64,000 nucleotides of DNA from NCBI GenBank assembly GCA_021464245.1, contig JADCRB010000065.1:2296991-2360990 (forward strand), read 5' to 3'. This document shows positions 34,899-45,960 of the stretch, one piece after another. The DNA comes from Carallia brachiata (lineage: Eukaryota > Streptophyta > Magnoliopsida > Malpighiales > Rhizophoraceae). How positions within the stretch are numbered: the first letter of the stretch is position 1; the number at the start of each line of letters is the position of its first letter. The notes under the pieces were generated by a model that worked only from the letters and a program-made list of their open reading frames with translations, ran no database searches and had not been told where the DNA came from. The position numbers and the translations under genes are program-made.

Positions 34899-37800
34899 AT
34901 GGGAAGCGTTGAGGATCGAACATTTAGGGTTGATTTCACAGGAGATGGAATTGCCAAGCTGAGAGATACGGTGATGGATAAGCTCAAAGAGTTTATGGGG
35001 GACTATACTGACGATACTCTCGTGGTTCGTATACAATCATCTATTGAATTTTTCCCTTTCGGGGTTTTTTTTTTTTTTGGTATTTCAGGCTGCGCCATTA
35101 CATTAGGTTTCGAACTAAATCTCATCTACGCTTAGGGACGATCCTCAGTACCACTTGACTAAAGGCCGATTGGTCATGCTGTGGGATTTGATTGCACGTA
35201 AATCTCCCCCCTTCTGTAAACCTTAAAGCGCCCCTCCACTGCGATGCCCTTTCTTGGAGAAAGTAAAAAAAAAAAAAGAAGTCTATTGATAATTGCTTGG
35301 ATTATTTAGATATGTGAGTCTGCAAAAAGATTGAATGAATTAATGATTATGTTGTCTTGGTGTTTGGTAGGCTTGGAATGTTGTAACTTGGGTCATTGTC
35401 TCGGCATTCTCTAACTAAGCCAAAATTGTTTTTTCTTCTTTTCTGTTTTGCTCAATGTATCATGGTTTGTGTCTTGCAGCCATGGTAAGTAAGGGTAGGA
35501 TGTGGTCTCTAATTGGTGAGTTTGTAACTCGTAATCGTGAAAGGCGTGCAAGCGCGCCTCCTGAAGTGATAAAAGATTGGACCTTTTATCAGGTTGAAAA
35601 GTTCTTTCAGCTGATTCCAACAATTTGGAGTCTTAAATTACGAGAATTGACTTTTCAATGCGGATGCTTTATCATTTCTATTGTATAATATGCACGAAAT
35701 ATTAAATTCTTTCACTTCTGTGAAAATTTGGCAACCAAAATTTTCAAAACTGCTGATTTGCATTTGTAGGAATATGTGATTGTGTTGCTGAGGAATGGCA
35801 GACGTAAAGAAGAAGCGAGAAATGAATTGAATGTTTTTCTGGGGGATGACAGTGATTCGTTTGTGTCTTGGTAAGTTGCTGCTTACTCACAATTGTGAGA
35901 AATGCGTGGTCAGCCTCTGTTTAATATCATTCCTTCAGGGGTCGTCTTATTTTATATTGATCATTGGAACAGGTTGTGGGACCACCTTGCCACAAGTCTG
36001 GATCGGTATGTTCATCCCTGGGAGCCAAGTAAAGATGAAGCAGCCAAAATAAAACTTTCATCGGGAGAGCATGCTGGCAGAAATGTATCTCATCACATAG
36101 ATTCTGAATTGGAAAAGGAAAAGCGTGGTACTTTATCTAGAAATCGGCACAAAAGAGAATGGAAAGGATTGGTGAGGGATGCAAATGAACCACCTCCTCT
36201 TCGGAGTTCCGATGTTGATGTTACTTACGTGGAAGAAAAACCTCATCGCAAAATTAATCTTCTGCAAAGATCTCCGTCTCCCCAACGTCCACAACAGAAG
36301 AAAAGAAGGCGGCATGATGAGCGACAGCAAATGAAGGTTTGGATAGTTCTTCCTTCTTTAACGAAGTTCTTTCTGAATAATGCTTTATACTCCCCACAGA
36401 AGGGAAAAAAAAAGAAACTTCCTTTCCATCTTGGTTGGGATTGGGAAATCATTGAAGTGCTTGCATCTGTAGACCAAAAGTTATGCTATATACAAGTTGT
36501 AAAGATAAAAGAGACCATGAAAGAATTTTGCACTGTTTGTATGTTGCTGATGCAGAAGCTGGTACCTGATAGCCACAGTAAAAGGATTCTGACGATCTGA
36601 TCCTAGCGATCTGATTTTACTTGGCATGTCACGCTTGATATCTCATAGCTACTTAGATGTAGTTGGTTGGGGATTGCAACAATGTAATTGTGATTGAAAT
36701 GTTCATGTGGTTAGTCATTATTTCATCATAAATTATCTCCATTTGTATTTTTCTTGAGGTTGAAAAAATTGCAATGTTTTAAATGTTGACACAGAAAACT
36801 TTCTTTGCCCTTATATATGATATAGAAAAGCTTTCTGTATTGCTTTGGTAAGTACAAGTTTGATAGAGGAAGCAAATCTTCACATGAAGTACACTGTGAT
36901 AAGATTAGCTGATCAATAGACAAAAGAGTAACGAAAATTCTCTTTGTTTCTCCTCTACATCAAAACCAAGTGTATTGATTTTCATCACTTTCCAAACTTT
37001 TCATTCTATCAACAAACTTGTTTGCAGAGGGAGGAAATCTCTCGGGCAATGATTGATGCTCCTCGAAGATTACTTCAATTTGCAGTGAAAGATGCTGTAG
37101 CGACTTCGAGACAATCTGATTCAGCAAAGCAGTCGTCAACGAAGCGCCTTCGGTCTGTGGTGTCCACGTCCACTGGTGACTCATCATTAGTTGGTCACCC
37201 TAGGATTCAGTCAATTGCAAGAGTTCCAAATGCAATGGCCACTGTTGTTAAAGCTGTGCAAGAAGCTGCTGAAGATGTAATGAAATTTAATTCTGCTGGA
37301 AGTGTGTTTGACCGACTTGGTCACGGAGTGAATGTTCCAGAGGCCACTGAACAAGGGGTTGAATATAGAGATTCTTCGGTTGAGGGTGAAGAACATGATG
37401 AAATCAACCAAATTCAGGACGAAACCCATTCAAGATATCTCCAAAGAAGTGAGTATAGAGGGCATGTATGGAATATGAGTAAGGTGGAAAGTGGAACTGG
37501 GTTGGCCTCTGATTCAATATCTGACAATGAAGGTTATGATGTACATGTTATGAGCAATAGAGTTATGAATGTTGGCACATCTGGTGGAAACAGGGATGAA
37601 AATTCCTTTCTACAACACAGTATATCTAAGAATCCGGCTGAGATTACGCGAGCAGCACAAAGTAAAGGTCAGGACGAGCATGTTTCGGGTGCAAACACTT
37701 CTCATAAGATTGTAAACATATCTGTGAATGTAAATACGTGGAAACCTCCTCAGTTTATGGCATCCAAGGAGCTTGCAAAATGGATGCTCAGAAATCTGTT

Positions 37801-39134
37801 TATAAGAATGAGGGTGAGCCTGCAAAATCTGGTGCCCAACTAATGAAAGAGAATAGCAACCCTGTCGCGGTCAATAACAGAAATGTAAGTATATGTATGT
37901 CTGGGCACTTTATCACACCATTTATCCCCGTGAATCTTATTGGTTACTGTTATGTGCTGATGATCATAAACAGGTGAGACTTGCTACTGATAGCGAGAAA
38001 GAATCCCAAAAGACACAACTGCATGTCCCTGGTAAGTCTTGCTCTCTTCTGAATCATCAAATTTTTGGTTTCAATATTATACAGAGGTGCCATAATAGCG
38101 TGTAAGTGTTAATTTCTTCATTAATTGTCTTGATTGTGTTTCCAAACTCCTGGCATGACCCTTTTTCCGTGCTAATCTGATTTTTTTTTCCTGTTTCTAG
38201 ATTAGCTGCTGCTATATTTAAAATTTCCGATGGGTTTCTTATTTGCAGGTTCGTTTACGGCTGGTCGTCCTTTGGAAGATGCTGATTCTCGAACCATTTT
38301 TGTTAGCAATGTAAGCAACTGTTTGCATGTGTCCTTAGGTTTTAGCCCCTATATTAGAACTGGTAATGTTTCACACTGATTATGTACATATTCGTTTTTG
38401 CAGGTTCATTTTGCTGCTACCAAAGATAGTCTTTCTCGACATTTTAATAATTTGGTGAAGTACTCAAAGTCGTTATGGTTACTGATGCAGCAACAGGACA
38501 ACCTAAAGGGTAACCTGATCAATGGCTTTTCTGCCCTTTTTCTGCAGATGTTTGAAGCTTCTGTTTGTTTTTAGTTATTCTTTGTTTTGATGAAGTAATT
38601 ATTTGCATGCAGGTCAGCTTATGTAGAATTCATGCGAAAAGAAGCAGCAGACAATGCATTAACCCTTGATGGAACCTCTTTCATGTCAAGAATTCTGAAG
38701 GTAATTAATGCGTTGACGTCAGATATGTTGGTTTGCTTCTGGAAATTTAATTGAGAATGATGGCCATCTTAATACCTTCCTTTTAGATATAACATGGCTT
38801 CTAAACAGTGGCTTCAATATAGGTTGTGAAGAGAAGCTCTGCAAACCAAGAAGCTGCTGCTAGCACGACCTGGCCTTACATTGCCCGCAGCTCTTTATAT
38901 CCATCAGCTAGGTTTCCGAGAGCTCCATTTCCAAGGGCAATCCCTGGTATGTTTAGACATCGGCTCCCTGTGAAACCTGGAGCCAGAAGCTTACAGTGGA
39001 AACGAGATGCTCCCGGCATTGGTGCTGAGAGTAGCACATCAGGCTCTGTGAATAGTATTATCTCCCCCACTGCTCGTAGTCTCACCTATGTTCGGACAGA
39101 GTCTAAAACTGATGGGAATTGCAGTACCACTTAG
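34899..39134 (+). CDS. PWI-like / RRM-domain RNA-binding protein, nine exons
   Basis: Proposed exons: 34899-35024, 35770-35870, 35973-36336, 37028-37884, 37974-38031, 38249-38310, 38404-38509, 38613-38700, 38823-39134, all with GT-AG introns and matching phases. Start MGSVEDRTFRVDF; residues ~1-85 form an all-helical PWI/ZC3H14-type N-terminus (KLKEFMGDYTDD, VIVLLRNGRRKEEA, FVSWLWDHL). A basic stretch KKRRRHDE suggests a nuclear signal. Residues ~510-588 form one RRM close to nuclear poly(A)-binding protein PABPN1, with RNP2 TIFVSN and RNP1 SAYVEF; an Arg/Pro-rich tail ends NCSTT. Two one-base losses break the frame: near 37780 (an A run in exon 4) and 38451-38453 (a T run in exon 7). Allowing for both gives 691 residues. 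Likely role: nuclear mRNA processing or poly(A) binding. Both breaks are homopolymer-type, so the gene is probably functional in the plant. Confidence 0.85.
35025..35769 (+). other. Intron 1 of the PWI/RRM gene with a possible alternative exon
   Basis: Within the 745-base intron two stretches look coding: after CTTAG at about 35136 (translation DDPQYHLTKGRLVMLWDL) and after CTTGCAG at about 35480 (KGRMWSLIGEFVTRNRERR). Neither fits the conserved domain junction TDDTLV-EYVIVLL, which is formed by joining 35024 to 35770. They could be an alternative exon, a poison exon or a decayed insertion. Confidence 0.4.
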
Positions 39135-40131
39135 ATTAACAATTCACAATTCTGGCAGATTCTCCTTTTCCTTGGGGTGTGATTCTTATAATTGCTTTGG
39201 AGGATACCTGCCATCATCGGTCAACATCTAAAGAAGCAGAGTTAGTAGGAAGGTCTTTACTTTGGCAAAATATCTCAGGTTCTTGTTAGGGTTGGGGTTT
39301 TACCGGATCAGAGTTGTCCTACCCTTTAATTATGTATAGGTTTTGATGGAAGTTTGTGAATAGGGCGGACGGTAGTTGATTTTTTGTCGGGGAGATTTTT
39401 TTTTTTTCCGCCTTTTTTGATGGAAAAAGAGAACAGAAAATATTAAAAAGGTACACTTAAAAACTAAATTTTGGCCAGCACATTCTTCGGTAAGCATGTG
39501 GAATTTTCCATGCTTGCCTTTGTATGTCCCTCTTAACTTTTGTGTTTTCAGTGTTTACAAAAATATTGATTATTGAGGGGCGTCGGGGCTTGCCCTGAAA
39601 GGCTCCAGTCAATTAACTGATCAGAATGCCTTTCTGTTTTGATCTCCTTTCATGAGGACATTTTTTTTACTCCTTTCATTTTTTGGTTCGCTGTGCAATA
39701 TTGTTCTCATTACAACTTTCAACCTTGAACTTTTTGCATCTATTTGGCTTCTCAAGGTTGTGTTACGCTAAAACTTCTCGAGTACAACAGGAACAGTAGC
39801 CATAGGTGAAGGGATCTCTTCACATTTGGAGGCTATATATCTTAATTGGAACTGAGCACTTAGTGTAATGGGACCAGCTGCGACAGCCAGCAGTTCCTAT
39901 TTCCATGGTCATCGGTCCACACTCTGATTTACATATCAAAGCAAATATCAGTAAGTTTTCCAGAATAAGGGGTTACAAAATGTAAGCATTCATGTGTAAA
40001 GATATCGGTCAAATTCTTCATTTCAACCCAATTTATGAAGAAGAAAAGCAGCATTCTAGCATTCATGCTCCAATCATAAGAACAGCTAACACTGCCAATG
40101 ACCCAAAAAAAGTAACTAGTAACTAGCAAAA
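39135..40131. other. Shared 3' region between two convergent genes
   Basis: Holds the 3' UTR of the plus-strand RRM gene (to about 39450, with T-rich segments) and of the minus-strand membrane-protein gene (from 40131 downward). Minus-strand frames here overlap the UTR and carry no motif. Confidence 0.5.
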
Positions 40132-41010
40132 TCATCTTGTCAACAAAGTAAACAGCAATCCAGCGAGGGTTCCCACTACACACAAGGTAGAAACGCCGCG
40201 AAACCGAACGAAGAAAAGATTCAAGTTCTTGGCAACCTGAAGAGTAAGAGTCAGAATCTGCAGCCTGCCTTGCTCCTCCATTTTCTTGAAGAAGTACATC
40301 GGCTTCAAAGATTGCCTCAACATAAAAGCCAAAGTGAAAGGGAACCCAAATGCCACAAAGCTCTGAATTGATACCTCTGCCAACGGCGTTGCCTTGGTAA
40401 CATAAGAGATCCAAGCTCCAAGCCCGAGCTGGACCAGACCCAGAAGAGCCACACTTCTGCTCAGACTGTAAATGTTCTTCATCATCCGTTCAAGAACCTC
40501 TCTGGTCTCATTTGCCAAAGCTGAGAGGTCTCTTTCCACTGTTGGTCCCTCGATTTCTTGGTGCTTGAAATCAGGGTTTTTGCTCGGATATTCACTTGGC
40601 TTCCCAGTTTCTTCAGAATCCGTGCTCGGAGAACGTGAATCTGAGCTTGAATAACATCTGGGTCTCTGGTAAAACAACAAATTGAGGCAACGATTCTCGA
40701 GTTGTCTAATGGAAACAGCCACAGCCATTTCTTTATTCATGATATCAGGGTTTGGGGGTTTTTCAAAATTAGGTCTTTTCGAGGTTGACCAAAGAAGGTC
40801 GTGGCTTTTGGAATCGGAATTGCAACATGGATACGACGATCCAATGAAACCCAGATTAATATTTGACGGTTTCCGATCTGTCAGCACTTGGGATTCAAAG
40901 AAGGGGTTTTGGGGGTTTTGAGAGATGAGATAAGAGGAAAGACAGGAGGAATGAGAAGCTTTTTTCACAAACTTAGAAGAGAGTTTACGTAAGATCGCCG
41001 TGGATGCCAT
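40132..41010 (-). CDS. Predicted organelle-targeted membrane protein, single exon
   Basis: Start ATG at 41010 ([20 protein letters not shown]) was chosen over the non-ATG upstream extension because it begins a typical presequence rich in S, K and R with no acidic residue; stop at 40132-40134; 292 residues. The first ~170 residues are low-complexity, Ser/Pro/Asn-rich. The C-terminal ~120 residues look folded: an amphipathic helix ([19 protein letters not shown]) followed by three hydrophobic segments ([31 protein letters not shown] and a C-terminal [14 protein letters not shown]). I do not recognise a named family; it resembles plant-specific mitochondrial or chloroplast membrane proteins of unknown function. 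It is tail-to-tail with the RRM gene. The frame is intact. Confidence 0.82.
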   Translation of the reverse strand: MASTAILRKLSSKFVKKASHSSCLSSYLISQNPQNPFFESQVLTDRKPSNINLGFIGSSYPCCNSDSKSHDLLWSTSKRPNFEKPPNPDIMNKEMAVAVSIRQLENRCLNLLFYQRPRCYSSSDSRSPSTDSEETGKPSEYPSKNPDFKHQEIEGPTVERDLSALANETREVLERMMKNIYSLSRSVALLGLVQLGLGAWISYVTKATPLAEVSIQSFVAFGFPFTLAFMLRQSLKPMYFFKKMEEQGRLQILTLTLQVAKNLNLFFVRFRGVSTLCVVGTLAGLLFTLLTR

Positions 41011-41160
41011 TTTGACTCTTGTCTCTCTTCTTCTGGCAGCCGCTGGGTATTCTTTGTTTGGTGCACTGTGTGTAATGTTAGCGGAGCCAGTGGGGTTTTT
41101 GTCTATTGTGGAAGGGAAGACGCAGTTGTCGACATAGCAAAGTGGGCCGTTTTCAGGCCT
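41011..41160 (-). promoter_or_regulatory. Upstream region of the membrane-protein gene
   Basis: Immediately 5' on the minus strand, of balanced composition, with an in-frame open extension that starts without ATG. It probably contains the 5' UTR. No discrete promoter box was identified. Confidence 0.3.
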
Positions 41161-41540
41161 CACTTACGTTTGGCCCAGCTTTATTACCTACGTTAGTGCT
41201 GCTGTCCACCCACACAATTGAACAACGACCACTTTAAAAAAAAAAATTGGTTCTAACTTTTAAGAATTTACTCTAATTGAATTAGGAAATGTGTGTATCT
41301 TTAATTATGAGATTTAAGATTTAAATTTTAATTTTTTTCTATTGAATATCATTACTTCTACAAACAGAAAAAAAAAAGAAAAAAAAAAAACTTAGTTCTA
41401 TGCTATTCCTAGCATCACATTTGTAGCCGTGGTGGGTTTTGGGATTCATCATTCATCGTCATTGGTCCTTTATGTGCCCGCAAGATTTTTTCGTTTTTTT
41501 TATCCACTAAGTGAGGAAGTAAAGACGGTGTTTTGAAGAT
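41161..41540. other. Intergenic DNA
   Basis: AT-rich, with poly-A runs near 41370-41390. No gene recognised. Confidence 0.45.
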
Positions 41541-41554
41541 TATTAGAGAGATTT

Positions 41555-41770
41555 ACACTGTTAATCGTTGTAATTTAGTGGTAAGTATTAAACGTTATCA
41601 AATTAAAGGTCTTGGGGTTCGAAAGCTGTCAGGGCGTTCGGTAGTTAAATATACTCCTCCCTTTTGTAACACTGAACTATACTATAATGATCTAGGCAGT
41701 ACAAAAGCTATCCTAATAGTAATAATACTCCCTGATGGGATTCATAACTCTAAGAGTTCAAAATAAATTT
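41555..41770 (+). mobile_element. tRNA-derived SINE
   Basis: A box TAATTTAGTGGTAAG (41571-41585) and B box GGGGTTCGAAAGC (41614-41626) at typical spacing form an internal polymerase III promoter. The 3' part has a TATACTATAATGATCTAGGC motif. The overlapping 77-codon open frame is a by-product. Confidence 0.6.
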
Positions 41771-41930
41771 AATTCTATCAATTACTTTAAATAAGATTCA
41801 AATTCCAATATTTTTCATATAGAGCACAATCTTTTACCAGCTCGGACCACATTAATTAAGGACGTGTAACGTTCGACTCACGTTACCTATTTTCTGTTTT
41901 TCAATTAAAACCATAGGTTAAATGTTTTAA

Positions 41931-42432
41931 CCTTCCTTTGATTTGGTTATTTTGCGTTTTACTCTCATAATTTTAATTTAGATAATAAACTCACTTATAC
42001 TTTTCAATTTTGACAATTAACTCCTTTATCAGTGATTTGTTAAATCAATTAATAGAAATTAGTCAAAATAATATTATTTTGTAATTATTTTTTTTATCAA
42101 AAAATATGTCATTTATTTTTTAAATTGAATTTCGGTATGTATTTTAACCGTATCACATATTATTTATTTTATAATTTTTGTTATTTTCAGTGTACTGCAC
42201 ACATTGATATAAAAATATTTGAAATAATATTCATAATTAACTTTTACATGAAATATAATAAAATTCCTATAATTATAAAACAATTTAATTATAATTAATT
42301 TTTATTAATTAATTTAATAAATCACTATAAGATTAATTATCAAAATTTAAAAATATCAAAAAATTTATTATCTAAATTAAAATTATAGGAAGGTAAAACA
42401 TAAACCAACCAAAACACAAGAGTTTAAATGTA
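41931..42432. mobile_element. Long-TIR MITE (about 125-bp arms)
   Basis: The left arm (GTTTTACTCTCATAATTTTA then ATTTAGATAATAAA) is repeated inverted at the right (GTTTTACCTTCCTATAATTT then ATTTAGATAATAAA on the minus strand), and the similarity continues through TGACAATTAA/TGATAATTAA and CAGTGATTTGTTAAAT/TAGTGATTTATTAAAT. Possible target duplication TTAAATGT on both sides. Arm length and AT-richness fit Mutator-like MITEs. Confidence 0.75.
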
Positions 42433-42571
42433 TTTAATCCTAAAATCATAAACATTTTCTTCTCTTAGAAGTGGTTTCCTCAAAATCGTTCGACGTTCAC
42501 TGTAAGAAGAGCTTCAGCATTTGAAAGAAAGAAGTCATTTGTCCAGCTTGAGCATCCAGAAGGCAGAGTCA

Positions 42572-42629
42572 ATGGAGAAGACATGAAGATCCAAAAGCTA
42601 ATGGAGAAGACGTGAAGATCCAAAAGCTT
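42572..42629. repeat. 29-bp tandem duplication
   Basis: ATGGAGAAGACATGAAGATC plus CAAAAGCTA is repeated head to tail (42572-42600, 42601-42629) with two substitutions. Confidence 0.85.
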
Positions 42630-43139
42630 GTAGGATTCACATCACCCAGGTACCTACTCCTTTGTCTTATGTCTTCATCTCTTTTTCTTTTTCTTACTTT
42701 TTCATCTCTTTTTCTTATCAGTCTCCATCTCTATAACTCCACCAACCCAAATCTCAAAACCCATTGTTTAAGGTCTTTTTCTGTCTTTCTGTCTTCCTGG
42801 CTCTCTCTTTCACTCTTTGATTTTTGATTTTTGTGTGCCATTCATTAACTTGCACTGTTGAAGAAAAATTGAATTCTAGGGTTTCTGAAAATTGAATCGT
42901 AGAAAGAGAGTTTCTGAATATAAAAAAATGAACTGAAGATGAGCTTATAAAAAAGCAAGCTACCCAAGTAAAGTCCTCCAAAATTTGGAGTCTGGGTCAG
43001 AATAATTCAAGTTTTCGTTGTAGCTGTACATTGCCTTGGCCAACAGATAGAAATCCTTAGAACTCATGATTTTCTATTTTCAGTTGTTAGTGCTCAGTTA
43101 CTGGGATTTTTTATGCTTCATATTGCATGCTAGTAAACG

Positions 43140-43345
43140 ATCTTTAGAAGTCCAAATATGATATTTCTGGTCCTGCCGTCCTCATCACGCAGTGCTTTGG
43201 GCGATTCCACCATAGACCCTAGCCATAAGATGTTTTCCATAGCCAATAAGCCCTCCGACCTGAACAAGCTCAATAAGACTCCTGTGGTAGTTCAAGTAGT
43301 TTGCTTGTCAGCATCCACAAAAATGAAGTTAAATGTGCCATGATG
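43140..43345 (-). pseudogene. Caffeoyl-CoA O-methyltransferase-like gene fragment
   Basis: On the minus strand the translation shows the SAM-methyltransferase motif NFIFVDADK, then (after a frameshift) NYHRSLIELVQVGGLIGY, then (back in the first frame) NILWLGSMVESPK and LRDEDGRTR. These are the order and content of the central part of plant CCoAOMT-like enzymes, which methylate caffeoyl-CoA or related phenolic conjugates. A stop and two shifts, and no flanking parts of the enzyme, make it a relic. The metal and SAM ligands outside this stretch are absent. Confidence 0.72.
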
Positions 43346-43680
43346 TTTTCCCTGGTAGGAATATCAACGTATGTGCCTTTTCGTTATTAAGATGGATTAT
43401 TTTCATCTAGTTACAAGTAAGGGATGGAAAAAAAAAACAAAGAAAAATAAAAACATTGACAAGCCTAATTGAAGAGGAACATAATGGAGATGTCACACCT
43501 AGGTGGGTTTTGTATAGGATGCAGCACAAGAAGGTAAATTGTAGATCTTTGTGTGACATACTTTCCATTGTTTCATTTTCTCTCCCGATGATTTTAGTGT
43601 GTTGGTGCTCATAGGAAATTGTTGTAGAGGCTAATAGGGAGAAAAATATGTAAGTCACTTATAAATAGGGGTCATACAAG

Positions 43681-43915
43681 TCCTTATTCTTGTGCAGAAA
43701 TATGCTCTCTTGTTATCAAAGGCAATAAGACGTGGTCCCTATAGCATCATAGATAAAGATTTCTCCATCAAGCTAGGATTCTGTCTCACAAAAGTATTTA
43801 GAAGCCTACGATGCTTCTCAGCACACTTGGCAAATATGACAGCACCATCAAGTTTTCTCTGAGAATCCCCGCCACATGTTGCACTTGAGGAAGTAGAACT
43901 CCCAGACTATTTCAC
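43681..43915 (-). pseudogene. UPL-type (HECT) E3 ubiquitin ligase gene fragment
   Basis: The minus-strand translation contains RKLDGAVIFAKCAEKHRRLL, NTFVRQNPSLMEKSLSMML, a TAG stop at 43739-43741, and then PRLIAFDNKRAYF and RIR. This matches the conserved stretch just before the HECT domain of plant UPL1/UPL2-class ligases as I remember it. The HECT catalytic domain itself is not present. It stands in the same orientation as the methyltransferase fragment about 340 bases away. Confidence 0.72.
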
Positions 43916-44747
43916 TTCTCTTGTAGTTATATTTGCATGATGTTGTTGTATAACTGAATGGCTTGCTTGCAGCTTATCGCACAAAACAAAAGAAACCTTA
44001 TATGAAAGGCAGGAGTTTCTGAGTGCTAGGAGGAAGAGGAGAGGAAGGAGAGGACCCGTGTGCATACTCCACCATATTCATAGATAAAGTCAGAGTGAAC
44101 GTGCTCTGAATTCAGCTCAAATTAGCCTGATTCTGAGTTACCGCAGCCAAACTCAGCACGAAAATTGATGACTTTTAGGGTTCAGAGAATCTTGTAATAG
44201 TTAATATTACTCGACGCTAGCTACTTCAGATGAGTTGAGTTCGAGATGAAATTGCACAAGCCTTGTAGCAATGACATAATAGTTAATATTAATATTCATG
44301 TTGAAGCTGTTACCATAAGGACTTGTTGTTTACATTATGAATTTTTTAATTGATCTTTAATTTTCTAGACTCTATTTTATTTTAAAATGTAATGTGAGTA
44401 ATTTTTTTTGGTGAATAATACTTAAATAGTTATTAGACTATTAGTAATAAAAAAACAAAAATAGACAGCAAACGGCACCAAATAGAAAGCAAACAGCAAA
44501 GTAAGAGCAATAGACAACAAAAAGCAACATCAAAAAGCTGAAAACGTAGTCAAATAGGCCTAAGGTTTCTTACATTTCAGGCAAAGAACAACTTCTTGAT
44601 CGCTCACAAAGGCCCCTCCGCACCACTCCATCTTTTAATCTTCGATGCACGGAAAAAAGGGTAATCCAAAGCAAGACGCTTCTTGCAAGATTGAAAAACA
44701 AGTTTTGTTGTTAAACATTTTTTAGCTCAAATATTGTCACCATATAT

Positions 44748-44990
44748 TGGCAGTGGTTGAGGCAAGTGAACATGGAAGAGCTCTTGAAAAATAAGATATA
44801 CTCAGCTTTGGTATGCAAATACTACATGATTTGCAACTCGTTTTGGGTAGAACGAATTGCCTGGCGCGATACGTCTTCTTGCAGTATGAACAGTATATTC
44901 ACGTTCATAGAGGTTGACAAACAATCTTACCAGTGGATTTTGTTGATGGAATATTGCACCAGCGGCAAGGAAACTGGATGAGGTTTGGTT
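44748..44990 (+). pseudogene. Unrecognised decayed coding-like fragment
   Basis: A frame with two stops reads AVVEASEHGRALEK, DILSFGMQILHDLQLVLG, RTNCLARYVFLQYEQYIHV. Composition and codon content look coding, but I do not recognise the family. An alternative overlapping frame is open for 74 codons. Plus strand, upstream of the Helitron-like end. Confidence 0.35.
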
Positions 44991-45676
44991 TTATTGAGCA
45001 GACAAGCTTTGATTTATTTGTTTAATGTTTATTGAAACTGTTAGAATTCGATACCGTAAGAAGCGAATGCTTATTTGTCATTTACATGGTTTTCCCCAAT
45101 TTATGATAATGTTTCACAATTATATAGTGCTATGTGCTTTTTATGGGTTGGTAATGACAAGAGAGTTATATGCCGTAGGCATTTTCTAAAGCATTTCCCT
45201 TTTTACATGAATAATATAAAAAAAAAATTCTCAACTAATGGAAATAGGAGAACAATGGCTTGTATTTAATTTTGCTGAGAGATGAAGCTATGTATGGAGA
45301 TGTACGTTTAGTGAAAATGATTTATCAAATAAAATAAATGACAGCGTCAGTGATTAATTAAAACAATATATATGCACCATATAGTTTCGTTGAATTTAAA
45401 TTATATTAAACAAAAGATCGTGTAAACTAAGCAAATAGGATTCAATTATGTTCACATATCCCCTTGTAATATATGGTTGTGATACATTAATTTTCTTCTT
45501 TGAAATGGACGATAAGAAATAACTTAAAAAGAAGACAATTTTATTTCATTATGGCAAGCTTCTTACATTTTTTTTTTAAATATATAAATATAGTACTCAA
45601 TATATAAATATCTTTTTGTTTTGTTATCTTTAATAAAACATAAACATTAATAAAATTTTCAATAAATTTAATAAAC

Positions 45677-45699
45677 CCCGAACACGGGTATAATACTAG
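45677..45699 (+). mobile_element. Helitron-like 3' terminus
   Basis: A CCCG-AACA-CGGG hairpin (45677-45688) is followed seven bases later by CTAG and a T (45696-45700), within CGGGTATAATACTAGT. Plant Helitrons characteristically end in a short GC hairpin close to CTRR and insert before T. The 5' TC terminus was not located, so the element span is unknown; it would extend leftward and may include the gene fragments at 43140-44990. Confidence 0.65.
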
Positions 45700-45769
45700 T
45701 GTATATATTATAAACAAAACTCGCTCAAAAGTCTCAGATAAAATGTATTATTTTGCGACCAAATATGAT

Positions 45770-45960
45770 AAGCCCCATACAGGTGATGCTTTGGAGAGCT
45801 TTTGGTCACAGAGCCAGGGCTATGAAAGATAAAGTCTTCCGCCTTTGCACCAGGGAAATCCTATGTCCGTTTTGATTGTTTGCCAAAGCCCTTCGATTTG
45901 TGTTGCAGGTTATGTCGGAGATACTGAAGCAACCTAAGCTGCTTTGTATGAACATAATTC
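45770..45960 (+). pseudogene. Unrecognised decayed coding-like fragment
   Basis: One frame, with two stops, reads HTGDALESFWSQSQGYER, SLPPLHQGNPMSVLIVCQ and SPSICVAGYVGDTEAT. It reads like protein but the family is not recognised. It lies just beyond the Helitron-like end. Confidence 0.35.

Noticed and set aside
36944..37843. Separate 299-codon gene
   Set aside because: It is exon 4 of the RRM gene plus intron sequence at its 5' end; its last residues are the wrong frame after the A-run deletion.
39929..40414. Minus-strand 161-codon frame overlapping the membrane-protein gene
   Set aside because: Different frame from the conserved-looking product and extending into the 3' UTR; a shadow.
41011..41163. 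Upstream in-frame extension of the membrane-protein gene
   Set aside because: It lacks an ATG start, and the ATG at 41010 begins a typical targeting presequence.
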